Positions 51,449-59,979 of a DNA stretch of 64,000 nt are shown here, one piece after another. The notes beneath the pieces are model-generated. The model was not told where the DNA came from and did no database searches. It saw only the letters and a program-made list of their open reading frames with translations. Within the stretch, counting starts at the first letter, position 1. Every line of letters begins with the position of its first letter. The position numbers and the translations under genes are program-made. Source of the DNA: an uncultured Bacteroidaceae bacterium (GTDB lineage Bacteria; Bacteroidota; Bacteroidia; Bacteroidales; Bacteroidaceae); assembly GCA_934426255.1 (NCBI GenBank), contig CAKRYD010000014.1:1-64000 (forward strand). Direction: 5' to 3'.

Positions 51449-52819
51449 ATGAATGTCTCATTAGAAAAGACTGACGATGTCACAGGTAAGTTGACCGTCA
51501 AACTGGAAAAAGCCGATTATGCAGATAATGTAGAAAAGGCTCTGAAGAATTTAAGGCAGAAAGCCAACATGCCGGGCTTTCGTCCGGGCATGGTTCCTAT
51601 GGGCATGATAAAGAAAATGTACGGTAACGAAGTTAAGGCAGAAGAAATAAATAAGACACTGTCAACGGCCGTAAATAATTATATCAAGGAACAGAAATTG
51701 CAACTGTTGGCAGATCCTTTGGTTAGTGAAAATCAAAAAGAGTTGGATATTGTCGGTGCAGAAGAGTTTGAGTTTGCATTCGATTTGGGGTTGGCTCCTC
51801 AGGTAGCGGTTGAACTTACCGATAAGGACGAAATTCCATATTACGATATAGAAGTAGATGACAAGACCGTAGACAGTCAGGTAGAGAACTATCGCAGACA
51901 AGGGGGCAAAAATGTTGAGGCCGATGTTTACGATGGCGACAATGATTTGCTGAGAGGAACGTTGATTGAGCTTTCTGATGATGGCAGCGAGAAGGCTGAT
52001 GGCTTGAAAGTGGAAAAAGCTTCTTTGATGCCCAAGTTTTTCAGCAATGACGAGCAGAAAGCTCTTTTCAAGGATGCCAAGAAGAACGATGATATCGTAT
52101 TCAATGTAAATAAAGCATATGATGGCAAAGAAAGCGAAGTGGCATCGTTATTGAAGATTCAAAAAGAAGATGTAGCTAATCATACGGGCAATTTCAAATA
52201 TAATGTCGCTGAAATCTCGCGTTTCCAAATGGTCGAAATAAACCAGGATTTGTTTGATTTGGCTTTTGGCAAAGACACTATAAAGAATGAAGAGGAATTC
52301 CGCAATCGTATCAAAAGTGATATAGAAGCCGCTTATGTGCTTGATAGTGATTACAAATTTTTGATGGATTTGCGCGACTATGCTGATAAAAAAGCTGGTG
52401 AAATTAAATTCCCCGAAGAAATCCTCAAACGTTTCTTATTGAATAATGCCAAGAAAGAAGAAGATAAGAACAACATTGATGATATTTTGAAACGCTATAT
52501 TTCAGAATTGAGATGGAATCTGGTTCGCACACGTTTGGCAGAGAATGCTAAGGTGAAAATTGACGATAATGCAGTCAAAGATACTGCTCGCGAGATGGTG
52601 AAGATTCAATTCTCTCAATACGGCATCAACAACATTCCTGCTGAAACGCTTGATAAGTATGCTGATGAAATGTTGAAGAATGAAAATCAGCAAGACAATA
52701 TCATTAGCCGCAGTATAGACAAAGCTATTACCGAAGCTTATAAGTCGATTGTGAAGCTCGAGCATAAGAAGGTTTCGATTGAAGACTTCAACAAAATGTT
52801 TGAAACCGAAAAAGCATAA
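51449..52819 (+). CDS. tig: Trigger factor
   Basis: Trigger factor binds the ribosome exit tunnel and helps nascent chains fold. The 456-residue protein has the ribosome-docking loop GFRPGMVP at residues 43-50, a middle region (about 160-245) corresponding to the peptidyl-prolyl isomerase domain but with little clear similarity to FKBP, as is common in this phylum, and a long helical C-terminal chaperone domain. It is transcribed from a strong promoter, ends in a good terminator, and precedes clpP and clpX, the usual chaperone-protease order. Confidence 0.93.
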   Translation: MNVSLEKTDDVTGKLTVKLEKADYADNVEKALKNLRQKANMPGFRPGMVPMGMIKKMYGNEVKAEEINKTLSTAVNNYIKEQKLQLLADPLVSENQKELDIVGAEEFEFAFDLGLAPQVAVELTDKDEIPYYDIEVDDKTVDSQVENYRRQGGKNVEADVYDGDNDLLRGTLIELSDDGSEKADGLKVEKASLMPKFFSNDEQKALFKDAKKNDDIVFNVNKAYDGKESEVASLLKIQKEDVANHTGNFKYNVAEISRFQMVEINQDLFDLAFGKDTIKNEEEFRNRIKSDIEAAYVLDSDYKFLMDLRDYADKKAGEIKFPEEILKRFLLNNAKKEEDKNNIDDILKRYISELRWNLVRTRLAENAKVKIDDNAVKDTAREMVKIQFSQYGINNIPAETLDKYADEMLKNENQQDNIISRSIDKAITEAYKSIVKLEHKKVSIEDFNKMFETEKA

Positions 52820-52836
52820 AGTTGTTATATAAGAGC

Positions 52837-52879
52837 TGTCCGCAGTTTTCGCCTTTCTGTGGAAACTGCGGACATTTTT
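52837..52879 (+). terminator. Terminator after tig
   Basis: A 12-bp perfect stem (TGTCCGCAGTTT at 52837-52848 with 52863-52874) with a 14-base loop is followed by TTTTT. It sits 17 bases after the tig stop and 26 before the clpP ATG, so clpP may have its own promoter or depend on read-through. Confidence 0.85.
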
Positions 52880-52905
52880 ATAAGTAAAATTTAGACACCA
52901 AAACT

Positions 52906-53583
52906 ATGAATGAATTTAGGAAGTATGCAACTCACCACTTGGGCATGAATGGCCAGGTTCTTGACGATGTAGTGAGTGCGCAAAACCAATACCTTAATCC
53001 ATATATCTTGGAAGAACGTCAGTTGAATGTTACTCAGATGGATGTTTTTTCTCGCTTGATGATGGACAGAATAATTTTTCTTGGCACTCCGATAGATGAC
53101 TATACGGCCAATACCTTGCAGGCTCAGTTGTTGTATCTCGACAGTGTTGATCCTGGCAAGGACATATCTATTTATGTCAATTCTCCCGGTGGTAGTGTCT
53201 CTGCCGGTTTGGGCATTTATGATACCATGCAATTTATAAACAGCGATGTAGCAACTATCTGTACGGGTATGGCTGCCAGTATGGCTGCAGTGTTACTTGT
53301 TGCGGGAGCTGAGGGAAAACGCTCGGCATTGCCTCATAGTCGTGTAATGATACATCAGCCAATGGGTGGCGTGCAAGGGCAGGCCAGCGATATCGAGATT
53401 ACGGCTCGCGAGATACAAAAGTTGAAGAAAGAGCTTTATACGATTATTGCAGATCATTCTCATAATACTTTTGAAAAGGTTTGGAACGACAGCGACCGAG
53501 ACTATTGGATGACGGCTCAGGAGGCTTTGGAATATGGGATGATTGATAAGGTACTGATGCGTAAATCTGATGGTAAAAAGTAA
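52906..53583 (+). CDS. clpP: ATP-dependent Clp protease proteolytic subunit
   Basis: ClpP forms two stacked heptameric rings that degrade proteins fed by ClpX. The 225-residue sequence has the nucleophile Ser125 in GMAASMAAVLL, His150 in LPHSRVMIHQPMGG, and the aspartate of the triad in the SDRDYWM region. The N-terminus is about 25 residues longer than E. coli ClpP and may include a processed prosegment. The clpX start overlaps its end by 14 bases. Confidence 0.96.
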   Translation: MNEFRKYATHHLGMNGQVLDDVVSAQNQYLNPYILEERQLNVTQMDVFSRLMMDRIIFLGTPIDDYTANTLQAQLLYLDSVDPGKDISIYVNSPGGSVSAGLGIYDTMQFINSDVATICTGMAASMAAVLLVAGAEGKRSALPHSRVMIHQPMGGVQGQASDIEITAREIQKLKKELYTIIADHSHNTFEKVWNDSDRDYWMTAQEALEYGMIDKVLMRKSDGKK

Positions 53584-54787
53584 GAAATGTTGTAGCTTTT
53601 GTGGCCGCAGCGAAGACGAAGTAAGATTGTTGATTACCGGTATAAACGGCTACATCTGTGATGAGTGTGCCGAGTCTGCCCATCGGATCGTACTTGAAGC
53701 TTTGCCCTCACAGAAGCCGGTCGAGATTCCAGATTTCAAAACGCTCCCGAAGCCAAAAGAAATAAAAGATTATCTGGATCAATATGTTATTGGGCAGGAT
53801 GAGGCGAAGAAGACGTTAGCCGTAGCCGTATATAATCACTATAAGCGTTTAGGGCAAATCCATGATGATAATGACGGTGTCGAAATTGAGAAAAGTAACA
53901 TCATCATGGTTGGTAATACCGGTACAGGGAAGACGCTTTTGGCGCGTACTATTGCCAAGCTTATTCATGTTCCTTTTACGATTGTTGATGCAACGGTATT
54001 TACCGAGGCTGGTTATGTAGGCGAAGATGTGGAAAGCATCTTAAGCCGTTTGTTGCAAGTTGCCGATTACGATGTGGAAAGAGCGCAGCACGGAATTGTC
54101 TTTATTGATGAGATAGACAAAATAGCGCGTAAGCAGGACAATCCGAGTATTACACGGGATGTAAGCGGTGAAGGAGTACAGCAAGGGTTGCTAAAGCTCT
54201 TGGAAGGTTCAATGGTTAACGTTCCTCCAAAAGGAGGGCGGAAACATCCTGATCAGGATTATATACATGTAGATACAAGCAATATTCTGTTTATATGTGG
54301 TGGAGCTTTTGATGGTATAGAACAGAAGATTGCCCAGCGCTTGAATACGCACGTTGTAGGTTTCCAGTCTGTGCAGCATACAATGAATATAGATAAGGAT
54401 AATCTGATGCGTTATATTATGCCTCAAGATTTGAAATCATTCGGTTTGATTCCCGAAATAATTGGGCGTTTGCCGGTTCTTACCTATTTGAATCCATTGG
54501 ACCGCGAGGCATTGCGACGAATTTTGACGGAACCAAAGAATTCGATCATTCGCCAATATCAGAAGCTGATGGAAATGGATGGTATTGAACTTTCTTTTGA
54601 ACCGTCAACATTAGACTTTATTGTCGATAAAGCCGTCGATTATAAGTTGGGTGCACGTGGTTTGCGCAGCATTGTCGAGACAATTATGCGTCCTGTTATG
54701 TTTGAACTTCCTTCCGAAAAGAAAACGAAATATGTCGTGACGAAAGCATTTGCACAGGAACAATTGGAAAAGACTTCCAACATGTGA
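53570..54787 (+). CDS. clpX: ATP-dependent Clp protease ATP-binding subunit ClpX
   Basis: ClpX unfolds substrates and passes them to ClpP. The 405 residues have the N-terminal zinc-binding domain (Cys8, Cys11, Cys30, Cys33), Walker A GNTGTGKT, Walker B IVFIDEIDKI, the sensor and arginine-finger regions, and the IGF-type ClpP-docking loop region near 265-275 (RLPVLTYL follows). The ATG lies inside the last codons of clpP, so the two are translationally coupled. Confidence 0.97.
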   Translation: MVKSKKCCSFCGRSEDEVRLLITGINGYICDECAESAHRIVLEALPSQKPVEIPDFKTLPKPKEIKDYLDQYVIGQDEAKKTLAVAVYNHYKRLGQIHDDNDGVEIEKSNIIMVGNTGTGKTLLARTIAKLIHVPFTIVDATVFTEAGYVGEDVESILSRLLQVADYDVERAQHGIVFIDEIDKIARKQDNPSITRDVSGEGVQQGLLKLLEGSMVNVPPKGGRKHPDQDYIHVDTSNILFICGGAFDGIEQKIAQRLNTHVVGFQSVQHTMNIDKDNLMRYIMPQDLKSFGLIPEIIGRLPVLTYLNPLDREALRRILTEPKNSIIRQYQKLMEMDGIELSFEPSTLDFIVDKAVDYKLGARGLRSIVETIMRPVMFELPSEKKTKYVVTKAFAQEQLEKTSNM

Positions 54788-54805
54788 GTCTGGTCAGATG
54801 TTTGC

Positions 54806-54841
54806 AAAATGCCCGCTTCAGTTATCTGTAGCGGGCGTTTT
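54806..54841. terminator. Bidirectional terminator between clpX and the MltF-like gene
   Basis: A stem of 12 pairs (AAAATGCCCGCT with AGCGGGCGTTTT, one T-G pair) with a 12-base loop, with an A run on one side and a T run on the other. It lies between convergent genes. Confidence 0.85.
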
Positions 54842-54842
54842 G

Positions 54843-56090
54843 TTAACGGATTTGGAAAATGGAGTCTTCACGTCCGATAACAGTTCCGTTTTGTCGTGTG
54901 AATCTGTTTTTGTGATGCGATTTTTCAGGTTCGAAGTGCAAATTATCTGTTGTTGATAGATGTGGACTGCGCGCTACCCCTTGGTAGTCTGCCCATCTGT
55001 CTAAGATGCTGTAAACATAATTATAGGTCTCGCTGCCTATCATATAGCCGTAGCGCACAACAGGGTCACGATAAAATTGCGGCTTGCTTAAGTTCAATAC
55101 ATAAAAGCTGACTGCATCCCAGAGTTGTGGGTTTCGTTTATTCTTTCTTGCCAAATTCTGCGCATCACGTATATGATGATATCCGCCGTTGTAGGCTGCC
55201 AATACAAATTTCTTGCGTTCTAACGGGTGGCGGATGTCATTGAATCGTTGTTCCAGTTGCCTTATATATTTGGTAGCGGCTTTGATGTTTGTTTCCGGAT
55301 GGTTCAGATTGCTTGCCGATACACCTAAATGGTCGGCGGTTCCCGGCATGATTTGCATTAGTCCCTTAGCTCCTGCCCAGCTGATGGCTTCCGGGTCGAA
55401 CGCACTTTCCTGATAACATTGAGCGGCTATCAGACGCCAATCCCATCCTGTTGCTCTTGCTGCCTGTAAAAACAAGTGGTCATAAGGCGATATGATGCCT
55501 TTTCCACGGTTTTGGTATACAGCAAATACGCGCCGCCGAACCCAAGGTGCTTGAAGCAAATCTTTTTGCTCTTTTGAAGTTAGAGAATACATTTCGGGAC
55601 GGTACCACTCATCCAAGGCTTTTGCCAATTCTGTACTTTGAGGACGTACAGCCCATTTTTGTTCTTTCCGATTATTATCCTTAGAAAGTCCGCAAGCTGT
55701 TAATTGTTGGGCCTTGATAGCTTTTAGTGGCAATGGCAGAGCAATAAGGTCTGCTTTCGATTGTTTCAACATGCGAAATAGTTCAGTTGTATCTTGTGCG
55801 ATTTCCATGCGTAGGCGCAAGCCCAAGCTATTTGCAAAACGTTCAGCCAACAGGTACTGCAAGCCCATGTCGCGACCATGAAATTGGTAGTAGGTTTCCG
55901 GCCCGCTGAGGGTAACTGCTATCAGTTCTCCTGCATTTTCAATGTCTGCCAAATCATATTCTGCCACTGATTGTGCAGAATCTGCGGTCACATCCAAAGG
56001 CGACATGGTTTTTTGCCTTTGGCATGATAGGAACAGGAAACACCATATGGTAATGGCATAGAAATATTCTCTTGCTTGAGTGTTTGGCAA
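54843..56090 (-). CDS. Membrane-bound lytic transglycosylase MltF-like lipoprotein
   Basis: From a proposed TTG start the protein has 415 residues. It has a signal with lipobox LFLSC (Cys23), a degenerate solute-binding-protein-3 domain (about 45-165, DIENAGELIAVTLSGPETYYQFHGRDMGLQYLLAERFA) and a C-terminal SLT lysozyme-like domain with the catalytic glutamate near residue 227 in CYQESAFDP and GLMQIMPGTADHLG. It cuts glycan strands with formation of 1,6-anhydroMurNAc. No ATG lies between the lipoprotein signal and an upstream one at 56162 that overlaps the divergent gene, so TTG at 56090 is the best start. AUA or AUU codons are weaker options. Confidence 0.82.
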   Translation of the reverse strand: MPNTQAREYFYAITIWCFLFLSCQRQKTMSPLDVTADSAQSVAEYDLADIENAGELIAVTLSGPETYYQFHGRDMGLQYLLAERFANSLGLRLRMEIAQDTTELFRMLKQSKADLIALPLPLKAIKAQQLTACGLSKDNNRKEQKWAVRPQSTELAKALDEWYRPEMYSLTSKEQKDLLQAPWVRRRVFAVYQNRGKGIISPYDHLFLQAARATGWDWRLIAAQCYQESAFDPEAISWAGAKGLMQIMPGTADHLGVSASNLNHPETNIKAATKYIRQLEQRFNDIRHPLERKKFVLAAYNGGYHHIRDAQNLARKNKRNPQLWDAVSFYVLNLSKPQFYRDPVVRYGYMIGSETYNYVYSILDRWADYQGVARSPHLSTTDNLHFEPEKSHHKNRFTRQNGTVIGREDSIFQIR

Positions 56091-56102
56091 TGGATTTATC
56101 GT

Positions 56103-56110
56103 TATTTTTG
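56103..56110 (+). promoter_or_regulatory. Putative promoter -7 box for the Dabb gene
   Basis: TATTTTTG matches TAnnTTTG, 41 bases before the ATG at 56151. It is the left half of the palindrome TATTTTTGCGGCAAAAATA. Confidence 0.55.
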
Positions 56111-56113
56111 CGG

Positions 56114-56121
56114 CAAAAATA
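56114..56121 (-). promoter_or_regulatory. Putative promoter -7 box for the MltF-like gene
   Basis: TATTTTTG on the minus strand matches TAnnTTTG and is the other arm of the palindrome shared with the Dabb promoter. It lies 23 bases before the proposed TTG start. Confidence 0.55.
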
Positions 56122-56150
56122 CGAATTATCCATTTAATATACAAAGTATC

Positions 56151-56450
56151 ATGGTTAAACATGTTGTATTGTTTCGCTTTCGGAAAGATGTAGATTTCGA
56201 AATTCGGAAGAAAGTAAGTGAGCGTTTTAGGGCAGAAATCATGGCTCTGCCGTCCAAGTTGGATTTTATCCGTGGCTTGGAAGTTGGGTTTAATATCAAT
56301 GAAGCTGAAACGTGGGACATTTGTCTTTGCGGTGTTTTTGATAATTTGGACGATGTCCGATCCTATAGTCTTTTCCCGGATCATCAAGCTGCAGCTGCTG
56401 CATTGAAACCGTATCTGGATGGCCGTAGTTGTGTGGATTACGAAATGTAA
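56151..56450 (+). CDS. Dabb family (stress-responsive alpha/beta barrel) protein
   Basis: The 99-residue protein begins MVKHVVLFRFRKDVDFEIRKKV and contains the Dabb landmarks VVLFRF, LDFIRGLEVGFNINE, and the C-terminal FPDHQAAAAALKPYLDG-like region. These small dimeric barrels have varied or unknown roles. It starts 60 bases from the divergent transglycosylase and is followed by its own terminator, so it appears monocistronic. Confidence 0.85.
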   Translation: MVKHVVLFRFRKDVDFEIRKKVSERFRAEIMALPSKLDFIRGLEVGFNINEAETWDICLCGVFDNLDDVRSYSLFPDHQAAAAALKPYLDGRSCVDYEM

Positions 56451-56464
56451 GGGCAGTTTTTAGA

Positions 56465-56498
56465 GGTTCGGTTAATATATCAACCGAATCTTTTTATT
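56465..56498 (+). terminator. Terminator after the Dabb gene
   Basis: GGTTCGGTT (56465-56473) pairs with AACCGAATC (56482-56490) across an 8-base loop and is followed by TTTTTATTTT. Confidence 0.8.
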
Positions 56499-56623
56499 TT
56501 AATAACAAGGATGTCGAATAAACCTTTCTCTACTTGATTCGTCCTACAAAAGGTTGCCGCATTGAAGAATCATTGCGAGAAACAAGTTAAAGAGTGTGTA
56601 CAATGACGACAGTATATATAAGA

Positions 56624-57964
56624 ATGAAGAAGATTGGATTTTTTTCGCTGCTTTGCCTCTCGTCTTTCTTTCATGTAGGACAGGCGCAAAAAGTGTGGAC
56701 GTTGCAAGAATGCATCGATTACGCATTAACTAACAATATTCAGGTTCAGAAGAACAAAATTGCCGCCCAAACGGCCGAACAGAATCTGATAGCTTCAAAA
56801 GCAGCCCGTGTGCCGACTCTTTCGGCAAACAGTAACCAAAACGTTGCATGGCGTCCGTTTAGTCAGCAAACTATCAATTTGACTAATGGTACGATGACAA
56901 CTTCGCAAAGCCTGGTTAATTATAATGGCAGTTATGCTTTAAGTGGCAATTGGACAGTTTGGAACGGTGGTCGTATCGGAAAGAACATTGAGAAGAACAA
57001 GTATTCGCAGCGTATTGCCGAACTTGAAACCGAGCAAACGGCCAACAGCATTCAGGAGCAGATTGCCCAAATCTATATTCAGATACTTTATGAGAATGAG
57101 GCGGTCAAGATTGATAGCGCCAATATAAAAGTGGCCGAGATGCAATTGGCGCGTGCAAAGGAGCGCGTTAATGTAGGCGATTTGGCCAAAGTTGATGTAG
57201 CTCAGCTTGAAGCTCAGTTGACACAAGACAAGTATGCGTTGGTCAGTGCCAAGGCTCAGTTGGAAACGTATAAGCTTCAGTTGCGTCAATTGTTGGAAAT
57301 ACACGGCGATGAACCGTTTGATGTAGCTATTCCAACCGTCAGTGACGAATCGGTATTGGCGGCAGCACCTTCAAAGGCTTCTGTTTATGAGGCTGCTTTA
57401 GGCAACCGCCCCGAAGTGGAAAGTGGCAAATTGGGCATTGTCTCGGCCCAACTTGACAAGGATATTGCCAAGGCTTCTTGGTATCCTTCTATTAGTGCCA
57501 ATGCCGGAATTGGCAGCAGTCATTCGAGCGGCATCCATACTGGTGCGTTCAAGCAACTGAAAACCAACATGAGCAATACCCTTGGATTGACTATTTCAAT
57601 TCCTATTTCCGATCAGAAACAGACAAAGACGGCCGTTCAGAAAGCTGAACTGGCCATCCGAAACAGTGAGCTTAAATTGGAAGATACCCGTAAACAGCTT
57701 TATAGCAATGTTGAAAATCATTGGTTGAATGCCACAACTGCACAGCAACAATACATTGCCGCTAAGGCCAACGTAAAAAGTATGCAGGAAAGCTATGATT
57801 TGATAAGTGAGCAATTTCGCTTGGGGCTGAAAAATATTGTGGAACTGACCGTAGGAAAAAACAACCTTCTACAGGCTGAGGGACAGAAGTTGCAAAGCAA
57901 ATACACAGCTTTGTACAATCTGGCAATGCTCCGCTTTTACCAAGGAGAGAGAATGAGATTATAA
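56624..57964 (+). CDS. TolC-family outer-membrane efflux protein
   Basis: The 446-residue protein has a signal peptide (about 1-21, ending HVGQAQ) and the two-fold repeated TolC/OEP layout: WTLQECIDYALTNNIQVQ at the mature start, long helical stretches with coiled coils, and a second repeat (NRPEVESGKLGIVSAQLDKDIAKASWYPSI). It would form the outer-membrane exit duct for the adaptor and ABC exporter encoded next (41 bases downstream). The ATG at 56624 starts the signal peptide; an in-frame ATG at 56603 is less fitting. Confidence 0.92.
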   Translation: MKKIGFFSLLCLSSFFHVGQAQKVWTLQECIDYALTNNIQVQKNKIAAQTAEQNLIASKAARVPTLSANSNQNVAWRPFSQQTINLTNGTMTTSQSLVNYNGSYALSGNWTVWNGGRIGKNIEKNKYSQRIAELETEQTANSIQEQIAQIYIQILYENEAVKIDSANIKVAEMQLARAKERVNVGDLAKVDVAQLEAQLTQDKYALVSAKAQLETYKLQLRQLLEIHGDEPFDVAIPTVSDESVLAAAPSKASVYEAALGNRPEVESGKLGIVSAQLDKDIAKASWYPSISANAGIGSSHSSGIHTGAFKQLKTNMSNTLGLTISIPISDQKQTKTAVQKAELAIRNSELKLEDTRKQLYSNVENHWLNATTAQQQYIAAKANVKSMQESYDLISEQFRLGLKNIVELTVGKNNLLQAEGQKLQSKYTALYNLAMLRFYQGERMRL

Positions 57965-58005
57965 TTAGCTTTGAACTTTTTGAAACAATAAATTACGACT
58001 AAAAT

Positions 58006-59181
58006 ATGAAAGCGAAAACATTGGCAATCGCAATGGCAACGGCAGCTGTGCTGTTTGCAGTCACTTCATGCAGCAAGAAAACGACTGTTGCATATACTAC
58101 AGAAAAGGTGGAACGTACCAACATCACAACCAGTATCACGGCTACCGGTACTATTGAACCTGTGACTAAGGTAGAGGTAGGTACTCAAGTATCCGGTATC
58201 ATTAGTAAGATTTATGTCGATTACAACAGTGTGGTGACTAAAGGGCAGGTAATTGCCGAGCTCGATCGTACAAACTTGCAAAGTGAATTGGTGAGTGCTC
58301 AAAGCAACCTCCAAAATGCACAAAGCAATTTGAATTACCAAAAAGCTAATTATGAACGTTACAAGACGCTTTATGATAAAGGGCTTGTCAGTGCCAACGA
58401 TTTTGAAAATGCCCGTTTGGGCTTTCAACAGGCGCAGGCGCAGGTACGTGTTCAACAACAAAGTGTACAAAAGGCACGTACCAATTTGGGATATGCCACT
58501 ATTACGGCTCCAATTGATGGCGTTGTGTTGAGCAAGGAAGTGGAAGAAGGCCAAACGGTGGCATCGGCCATGACGACACCGACCTTGTTTATCATTGCGA
58601 AGGACTTGACAGACATGCGTGTCATTGCCGACATCGACGAAGCTGACATCGGTGGCGTGCAAGTGGGGCAACGCGTTTCTTTCACAGTTGACGCTTTTCC
58701 TGATGACACGTTTTCGGGCTGTGTTACTCAAGTGCGTCAGGAGGCTACTACAGAAAGCAATGTGGTGACCTACGAGGTAGTGATTTCGGCTCCCAACAAG
58801 GATTTGAAGCTCAAACCCGGGTTGACGGCCAATGTGACGATCTATACGGCCGAGAAGAGCAATGTTCTGGCTATCCCTTCAAAAGCGTTGCGCTTTGCAC
58901 CTAACGAAAATGTATTGGCAGAGGATGAGAAAATAATCGATTGTCAAGCCAAGAATAAAGTTTGGGTGCGTCAGGGAAAAGATTTTAAAGCCATAGCTGT
59001 GACAACCGGCATTTCCAATGGAACTTTGACCGAAGTAACCGGTGGTTTGAAGGCTGGGCAGGAAATTATCACGGAGATCGCGGCCATGGCGACTGTCGAA
59101 GGGCAGGATGGCAATACCAAGAGCAATCCTTTCATGCCGGGGCCTCCTAACAGGAACAAGAAGAAAACAACGTCTAAATAG
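58006..59181 (+). CDS. Periplasmic adaptor (MacA/HlyD type) of an efflux system
   Basis: The 391-residue lipoprotein (lipobox AVTSC, Cys22) has the membrane-fusion-protein order: a beta-barrel and lipoyl half (TSITATGTIEPVTKVEVGTQVSGIISKIYVDYNSVVTKGQVIAEL), an alpha-hairpin (about 90-160), the second lipoyl half (ITAPIDGVVLSKEVEEGQTV), and C-terminal beta domains. It links the TolC-like duct to the ABC permease. Adaptors in this phylum are usually lipid-anchored, as here. The substrate is not predictable. Confidence 0.93.
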   Translation: MKAKTLAIAMATAAVLFAVTSCSKKTTVAYTTEKVERTNITTSITATGTIEPVTKVEVGTQVSGIISKIYVDYNSVVTKGQVIAELDRTNLQSELVSAQSNLQNAQSNLNYQKANYERYKTLYDKGLVSANDFENARLGFQQAQAQVRVQQQSVQKARTNLGYATITAPIDGVVLSKEVEEGQTVASAMTTPTLFIIAKDLTDMRVIADIDEADIGGVQVGQRVSFTVDAFPDDTFSGCVTQVRQEATTESNVVTYEVVISAPNKDLKLKPGLTANVTIYTAEKSNVLAIPSKALRFAPNENVLAEDEKIIDCQAKNKVWVRQGKDFKAIAVTTGISNGTLTEVTGGLKAGQEIITEIAAMATVEGQDGNTKSNPFMPGPPNRNKKKTTSK

Positions 59182-59196
59182 CTTTTCTTGTTTTGT

Positions 59197-59955
59197 ATGA
59201 ATCAGGATAATAGGAAAGTAGTTATCGAATTGGATAATGTTCGCCGCAATTTTATCGTTGGTGAAGAAACCGTTCATGCTTTGCGTGGAGTCAGTTTCAA
59301 GATTTATGAAGGCGAGTTTGTCACCATCATGGGAACTTCTGGTTCGGGAAAGTCTACATTGTTGAACCAATTGGGGTGTTTGGATACTCCTACCAGCGGC
59401 GAATACTATTTGGATGGCGTTTCTGTGCGCACTATGTCCAAACGTCAGCGTGCAAGACTGCGTAACCAGAAAATCGGTTTCGTGTTTCAGAATTACAACC
59501 TGCTGCCCAAAACGACGGCTGTTGAAAATGTGGAGCTTCCATTGATGTACAACAGTAAGTTCAATGCCAGGCAGCGCCATGATGCGGCTGTTAAAGCTCT
59601 TGAGGCTGTAGGCTTGGGCGATCGCCTTTATCATAAAAGCAACCAGATGTCGGGAGGCCAGATGCAACGTGTGGCCATAGCTCGTGCACTGGTCAACGAT
59701 CCGGCGGTGATATTGGCTGACGAGGCGACAGGTAATTTGGATACGCGTACATCGTTCGAAATGCTGGTACTCTTTCAAAAGCTTTATGCCGAAGGACGCA
59801 CCATAATCTTTGTTACCCATAATCCCGATATAGCTCATTACAGCAGCCGTAATATTGTGTTGCGCGACGGTAAGTTAAGGAGCGATGAAATCAATCACAA
59901 CATATTATCGGCAGCTGAGGCTTTGGCCAAGATTCCGAAGCCGGTAGACGATTAG
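59197..59955 (+). CDS. ABC transporter ATP-binding protein (MacB/LolD type)
   Basis: The 252-residue ATPase has Walker A GTSGSGKSTL, the Q-loop FVFQNYNLLP, the signature MSGGQMQRVAIARAL, Walker B VILADEAT and the H-loop FVTHNPDIA. In E. coli MacB this domain is fused to the permease; here the permease is a separate gene 24 bases downstream. The ATG at 59197 is preferred over a TTG 9 bases upstream. Confidence 0.95.
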   Translation: MNQDNRKVVIELDNVRRNFIVGEETVHALRGVSFKIYEGEFVTIMGTSGSGKSTLLNQLGCLDTPTSGEYYLDGVSVRTMSKRQRARLRNQKIGFVFQNYNLLPKTTAVENVELPLMYNSKFNARQRHDAAVKALEAVGLGDRLYHKSNQMSGGQMQRVAIARALVNDPAVILADEATGNLDTRTSFEMLVLFQKLYAEGRTIIFVTHNPDIAHYSSRNIVLRDGKLRSDEINHNILSAAEALAKIPKPVDD

Positions 59956-59979
59956 TTTTCATTATTAAATAACTATCCA

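Noticed and set aside
56091..56387. Longer start for the MltF-like protein
   Set aside because: It would run through the divergent Dabb gene and its promoter and place the lipoprotein signal in mid-protein.
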